This document shows positions 7,679 to 9,850 of a stretch of DNA of 9,850 bases, piece after piece (within the stretch, counting starts at the first letter, position 1; each line of letters begins with the position of its first letter). Under the pieces are notes generated by a model that was not told the DNA's origin, did no database searches, and worked only from the letters and a program-made list of their open reading frames with translations. The translations under genes and the position numbers were made by a program. Source of the DNA: an uncultured Eubacteriales bacterium. GTDB taxonomy: Bacteria > Bacillota_A > Clostridia > Oscillospirales > Oscillospiraceae. The stretch spans positions 1 to 9,850 of the forward strand of contig ONPY01000086.1 of the NCBI GenBank assembly GCA_900319835.1, read 5' to 3'.

Positions 7679-9375
7679 ACCTCCCAGTCGGAGAGATTCT
7701 CGTCGAGCGCCTCCTCTTGCTCCTCATAGGTCGCGGGCCGCACAGCAAAGCTCGCGTCCCGGCGGTTGTCGGCGCTTTTGATAAAGGCCATCAGCATCCA
7801 GCAGCAGAGCAGCGAGGTGCCGCCGCGGGAGACAAAGGGGAAGGTGACCCCGGTAAAGGGGAGAATATCCAGCGAGCCGAACACGTTCATCGCCAGCTGC
7901 GCCAGCATCATGCTCATGGCGGCGCAGGCTGCGATGGAGTAGTAGGCCGAGCGGCCCTGCCGCGCAGTGCGCACGGCAAAGAAGGCCAGCACCAGCACTG
8001 CCAGCACCATGATGACCCCGATGATGAGCCCCTGCTCCTCACAGATCATGGCAAAGACCATATCGGTGTTGGCGGCGAAGATGCTCTTGAGCCAGCCGGC
8101 CCCGGCGCCCTTGCCGTAGAGTCCGCCGGAGGCGGCGGCGGACATGGCCCGGGACTGCTGAAAGCCCGCGCCGTACACGTCGTCCCACACATGGCCCCAG
8201 GTAGCAAAGCGCCTGGCCACATAGGGCCGCACGCTCACGGCGAGAAAGCCCGCCATGCCCGCCCCGGCCACGGCCAGCAGCACCGTTGCGATGGAGCCGG
8301 AGCGCAGAAAGGAGATCACGAGAAAGGTGATAAAGAAGAGCAGCGCCGTGCCGAAGTCCCCGATCAGAGCCAGGGAGACGACAAAGAAGGCGGAGAGGAA
8401 GATGAACTGATACAGGTTTTTCCGGCGGAAGAGCCGGTCGAGTGTGGAGGCCCCCACATAAATGTAGCCCACCTTCACAAGCTCCGAGGGCTGAAAGGAG
8501 AAGCCGGCAATCTGGAGCCAGTTTCTCGCGCCCAGCACCGCGTCGCTGAAGACGATGTTGACCAGCATCAGCCCGATGGAGAGAATTGCCACTGTGGTGC
8601 GGGCGGCCGTGGCTCGCTCCAGCTTTCTCAGCCAGAGTCCCAGCAGCAGAAACAGCACCACCGCAGCAATGATCAGCAGGATCTGCTTCAAGAGATCCTC
8701 CGGCGTGGAGGAGGCCGCCACGGAGAGGCCGAGACTTGTGAGAAAAAAGGCCAGAGTCTCAATCTCAAAGCCGGAGCGCTCCACCACCCGCATGGCAAAG
8801 TAGCAGGCCCACTGCAGGGCGATGAGCGCGACAAAGGCCACTGCGATGGCCTTGATATGCTCGCTCTTTGCGGACATGGCGTGCTGGCCCAGAAGGAACA
8901 GCTCAAACACCGTCAGCTCCAGCAGCGTGCCGGCGGGGGAGACCCCGTGGCCAGCGGCGGTGCGCTTTTTCTCCAGCTTCTCCTGCTTGTCCGGGGTGAC
9001 TTCGCGGAAGCGGAGCCTCTGCCCGCCCACATTGATCACATCTCCGGTCTGCACCGGCAGTCCAGCGGGCCCGGCCTTCGCGGTCTTGATCCAGACGCCG
9101 CCCTTGGAAAAGATGTCGTAGACCCGCCAATGGCCCTTGTTGCCCCGGCGGAGCACCGCGTGTACGCGGCTCACGCCCGCGTCCACCAGACGCACATCCG
9201 CATTGATGGAGCGGCCGATGATGTTCTCCCAGTGGGTGAGGGTAAAGGTATCCTCGCCGTGACGGAGATAGCCCCAGGTTTCCGGCTCATAGTGCTCGGA
9301 GAGCATGGAGCGGATGCAGCGGACGATCATGGCGATCGACAACAGAATCAGAACATATTTGCTCATGGCGAGCAT
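7657..9375 (-). CDS. FHA domain-SEDS fusion: RodA/FtsW/SpoVE peptidoglycan polymerase
   Basis: Polymerises lipid II into glycan strands in the membrane, partnered with the PBP encoded next. Numbering is from the ATG at 9375 (572 residues). A first helix (about 4-25) is followed by a cytoplasmic FHA domain (about 45-125) with GRS (54-56), SRVHA (69-73) and GGVWI (92-96). The SEDS domain (about 170-535, roughly ten helices) shows GARNWLQIAGFSFQPSE (282-298), GAGFQQSRAMSAAASGG (402-418), the conserved Asp of NTDMVFA (Asp438) and FPFVSRGGTSL (512-522). A charged tail (534-572) is cytoplasmic. The start is a choice: the frame opens at TTG 9426, but that codon has no ribosome binding site and lies about 3 bases after the predicted transcription start. 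ATG 9375 has GGAGGG (9389-9394) 13 bases upstream; ATG 9364-9366 is also possible. FHA domains bind phosphothreonine, so kinase control of wall synthesis is inferred. No kinase is encoded in the window. Confidence 0.93.
   Translation of the reverse strand: MLAMSKYVLILLSIAMIVRCIRSMLSEHYEPETWGYLRHGEDTFTLTHWENIIGRSINADVRLVDAGVSRVHAVLRRGNKGHWRVYDIFSKGGVWIKTAKAGPAGLPVQTGDVINVGGQRLRFREVTPDKQEKLEKKRTAAGHGVSPAGTLLELTVFELFLLGQHAMSAKSEHIKAIAVAFVALIALQWACYFAMRVVERSGFEIETLAFFLTSLGLSVAASSTPEDLLKQILLIIAAVVLFLLLGLWLRKLERATAARTTVAILSIGLMLVNIVFSDAVLGARNWLQIAGFSFQPSELVKVGYIYVGASTLDRLFRRKNLYQFIFLSAFFVVSLALIGDFGTALLFFITFLVISFLRSGSIATVLLAVAGAGMAGFLAVSVRPYVARRFATWGHVWDDVYGAGFQQSRAMSAAASGGLYGKGAGAGWLKSIFAANTDMVFAMICEEQGLIIGVIMVLAVLVLAFFAVRTARQGRSAYYSIAACAAMSMMLAQLAMNVFGSLDILPFTGVTFPFVSRGGTSLLCCWMLMAFIKSADNRRDASFAVRPATYEEQEEALDENLSDWEVWQPRKK
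7680..7685 (-). promoter_or_regulatory. Ribosome binding site abutting the GTG start of the PBP gene
   Basis: GGGAGG, a near-perfect anti-16S match, lies inside the last codons of the SEDS gene. It is separated from the GTG at 7678 by one base, far closer than the usual 5-9. No ATG, GTG or TTG follows in the PBP frame at normal spacing, and a TGA closes that frame a few dozen bases upstream. Either the GTG is used by coupled re-initiation after the SEDS stop 20 bases downstream, or a rare codon (ACG in the fourth position) is used. Confidence 0.45.
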
Positions 9376-9388
9376 ATAGTCGGCAAGA

Positions 9389-9394
9389 CCCTCC
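9389..9394 (-). promoter_or_regulatory. Ribosome binding site favouring the ATG at 9375 of the FHA-SEDS gene
   Basis: GGAGGG on the minus strand sits 13 bases from the ATG at 9375, somewhat long but the best pairing available. A second match, GAGGAGGTG (9403-9411), lies 27 bases from that ATG and has no in-frame start at normal distance. This supports a start later than the TTG at 9426. Confidence 0.45.
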
Positions 9395-9435
9395 GTGCAG
9401 AACACCTCCTCGTCCACAGAGATCAAAACTATATT

Positions 9436-9465
9436 ATTTTACCACACAAGACCGCTTATTGACAA
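9436..9465 (-). promoter_or_regulatory. Sigma-A-type promoter for the FHA-SEDS/PBP/ABC-F operon
   Basis: On the minus strand TTGTCA (9465-9460) is followed after 18 bases by TAAAAT (9441-9436). Transcription would start near 9429, giving a leader of about 54 bases before the preferred ATG at 9375. It is the only good promoter seen upstream of the five tightly packed minus-strand genes. Its -35 shares five of six positions with that of the divergent promoter. Confidence 0.55.
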
Positions 9466-9469
9466 GCGG
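9452..9469. repeat. 18-bp dyad over the shared -35 region (possible operator)
   Basis: CCGCTT (9452-9457) and AAGCGG (9464-9469) form perfect 6-bp inverted arms around ATTGAC. The centre falls on the overlapping -35 boxes of the two divergent promoters. It could bind a dimeric regulator controlling both directions, or be partly a by-product of two symmetric -35 elements, although the CCGC/GCGG ends are not needed for that. No T-tract follows, so it is not a terminator. Confidence 0.4.
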
Positions 9470-9487
9470 GAGCGCGTCAACTAAAAT
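9459..9487 (+). promoter_or_regulatory. Sigma-A-type promoter for the NusG-domain-II gene
   Basis: Consensus -35 TTGACA (9459-9464), a 17-base spacer, and -10 TAAAAT (9482-9487). Only six bases (9488-9493) separate the -10 from the ATG at 9494, which places the expected transcription start on or next to that A. This predicts a leaderless message. Confidence 0.7.
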
Positions 9488-9493
9488 AGCGGC

Positions 9494-9850
9494 ATGAAGA
9501 AGAAAACAATCCTGTGGATTCTAATCTTCGCGGCGATGGTTCTGGGCGGGCTGCTCCTGGCCCTGCATCTGCGCGCCCCCGGCGGGACGGTGGCGGTGAT
9601 CTCGGTCAACGGAGAGGTGATGGAAAGGATCGACCTCTCAAAAGTCCGGGAGAGCTACGACCTGCAGTTTGACACCCCCTGGGGCCGAAACACGGTCCAC
9701 GTCGCGCCCGGCGCCATCTCGGTGAGTGAGGCGGACTGTCCCGATCAGATCTGCGTGAAAATGGGTGAGCTAACCGGCGGCGGGATCCCCATCATCTGCA
9801 TGCCCCACCGGCTGGTGATCGAGATCGAAGGCGGTGACTTCGATGCCTAA
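9494..9850 (+). CDS. NusG domain II-containing membrane-anchored protein
   Basis: A 118-residue protein with a short basic start (MKKK), one membrane helix (about 6-26) acting as signal anchor, and an extracytoplasmic NusG-domain-II fold (about 30-113). The family's Cys pattern is present: DCPDQICVKMG (81-91) and IICMPHRLVIEI (100-111), giving Cys82, Cys87 and Cys102. Despite the name there is no NGN domain, so it is not the NusG transcription factor. Its molecular role is unknown to me; members often sit beside Gx-transporter/heptaprenyl-diphosphate synthase component or ApbE-type genes, none of which is visible here. No Shine-Dalgarno precedes the ATG, and the promoter's -10 ends six bases before it. 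The stop TAA is the last three bases of the window. An ATG at 9843 (ATGCCTAA) could begin an overlapping downstream gene, but only eight bases of it are visible. Confidence 0.88.
   Translation: MKKKTILWILIFAAMVLGGLLLALHLRAPGGTVAVISVNGEVMERIDLSKVRESYDLQFDTPWGRNTVHVAPGAISVSEADCPDQICVKMGELTGGGIPIICMPHRLVIEIEGGDFDA

Noticed and set aside
6470..7729. Open frame on the plus strand (419 codons) opposite the PBP gene
   Set aside because: Antisense to a PBP with all three active-site motifs; the translation is Gly/Val/His-rich and matches no family I know.
7540..9462. Long open frame on the plus strand (640 codons) opposite the FHA-SEDS gene
   Set aside because: Antisense to an unmistakable SEDS protein. 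The translation is His/Gly/Gln-rich low complexity with no membrane or domain pattern, and it runs through the divergent promoter region.
9452..9469. Inverted repeat as a terminator
   Set aside because: The stem is only 6 bp with no T-tract on either side, and it lies exactly on promoter elements between divergent genes.

Overview
The window is GC-rich and almost entirely coding. It looks like chromosomal DNA from a high-GC member of the Clostridia (Oscillospiraceae-like; this is inferred from gene content and codon use, not from a database match). Pointers are a NusG-domain-II lipobox-free membrane protein, a DUF6056-type membrane protein, an FHA-SEDS fusion, and strong GGAGG-type ribosome binding sites. 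No RNA genes, mobile elements or CRISPR arrays are visible.

Left part (1-2222, plus strand): two genes of nucleotide-sugar metabolism, 12 bases apart. The first is the 3' part of a UDP-glucuronate 4-epimerase-like enzyme, cut by the window edge. The second is a complete UDP-glucose 6-dehydrogenase (ugd). In order of chemistry they would convert UDP-glucose to UDP-glucuronate and then to UDP-galacturonate for capsule or other envelope polysaccharide. A hairpin-T-tract terminator (2234-2259) closes this unit and also sits just past the end of the opposing operon.

Middle and right part (2258 to about 9441, minus strand): a tight five-gene unit, read right to left. It contains (1) a RodA/FtsW/SpoVE glycan polymerase carrying an N-terminal FHA domain, (2) a short class B penicillin-binding transpeptidase that overlaps it by 22 bases, (3) an ABC-F ATPase, (4) a membrane-anchored DUF218 (YdcF/SanA-like) protein that overlaps the ABC-F gene by 4 bases, and (5) a polytopic DUF6056-like membrane protein. 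The first two are the expected polymerase-transpeptidase pair for septal or side-wall peptidoglycan. The FHA domain suggests control by a Ser/Thr kinase, as with the separate FHA proteins of actinobacterial rodA-pbpA loci.

Right edge (9427-9850): a 67-base divergent control region, then a plus-strand NusG-domain-II membrane protein. The two predicted sigma-A promoters point away from each other, and their -35 boxes occupy the same bases on opposite strands, centred on an 18-bp dyad. The plus-strand promoter places its expected start of transcription on the A of the ATG, so that gene is probably translated from a leaderless mRNA. The divergent region and the FHA-SEDS fusion are the most noteworthy parts of the window. 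I did not find evidence for a wholly new defence or mobile system.
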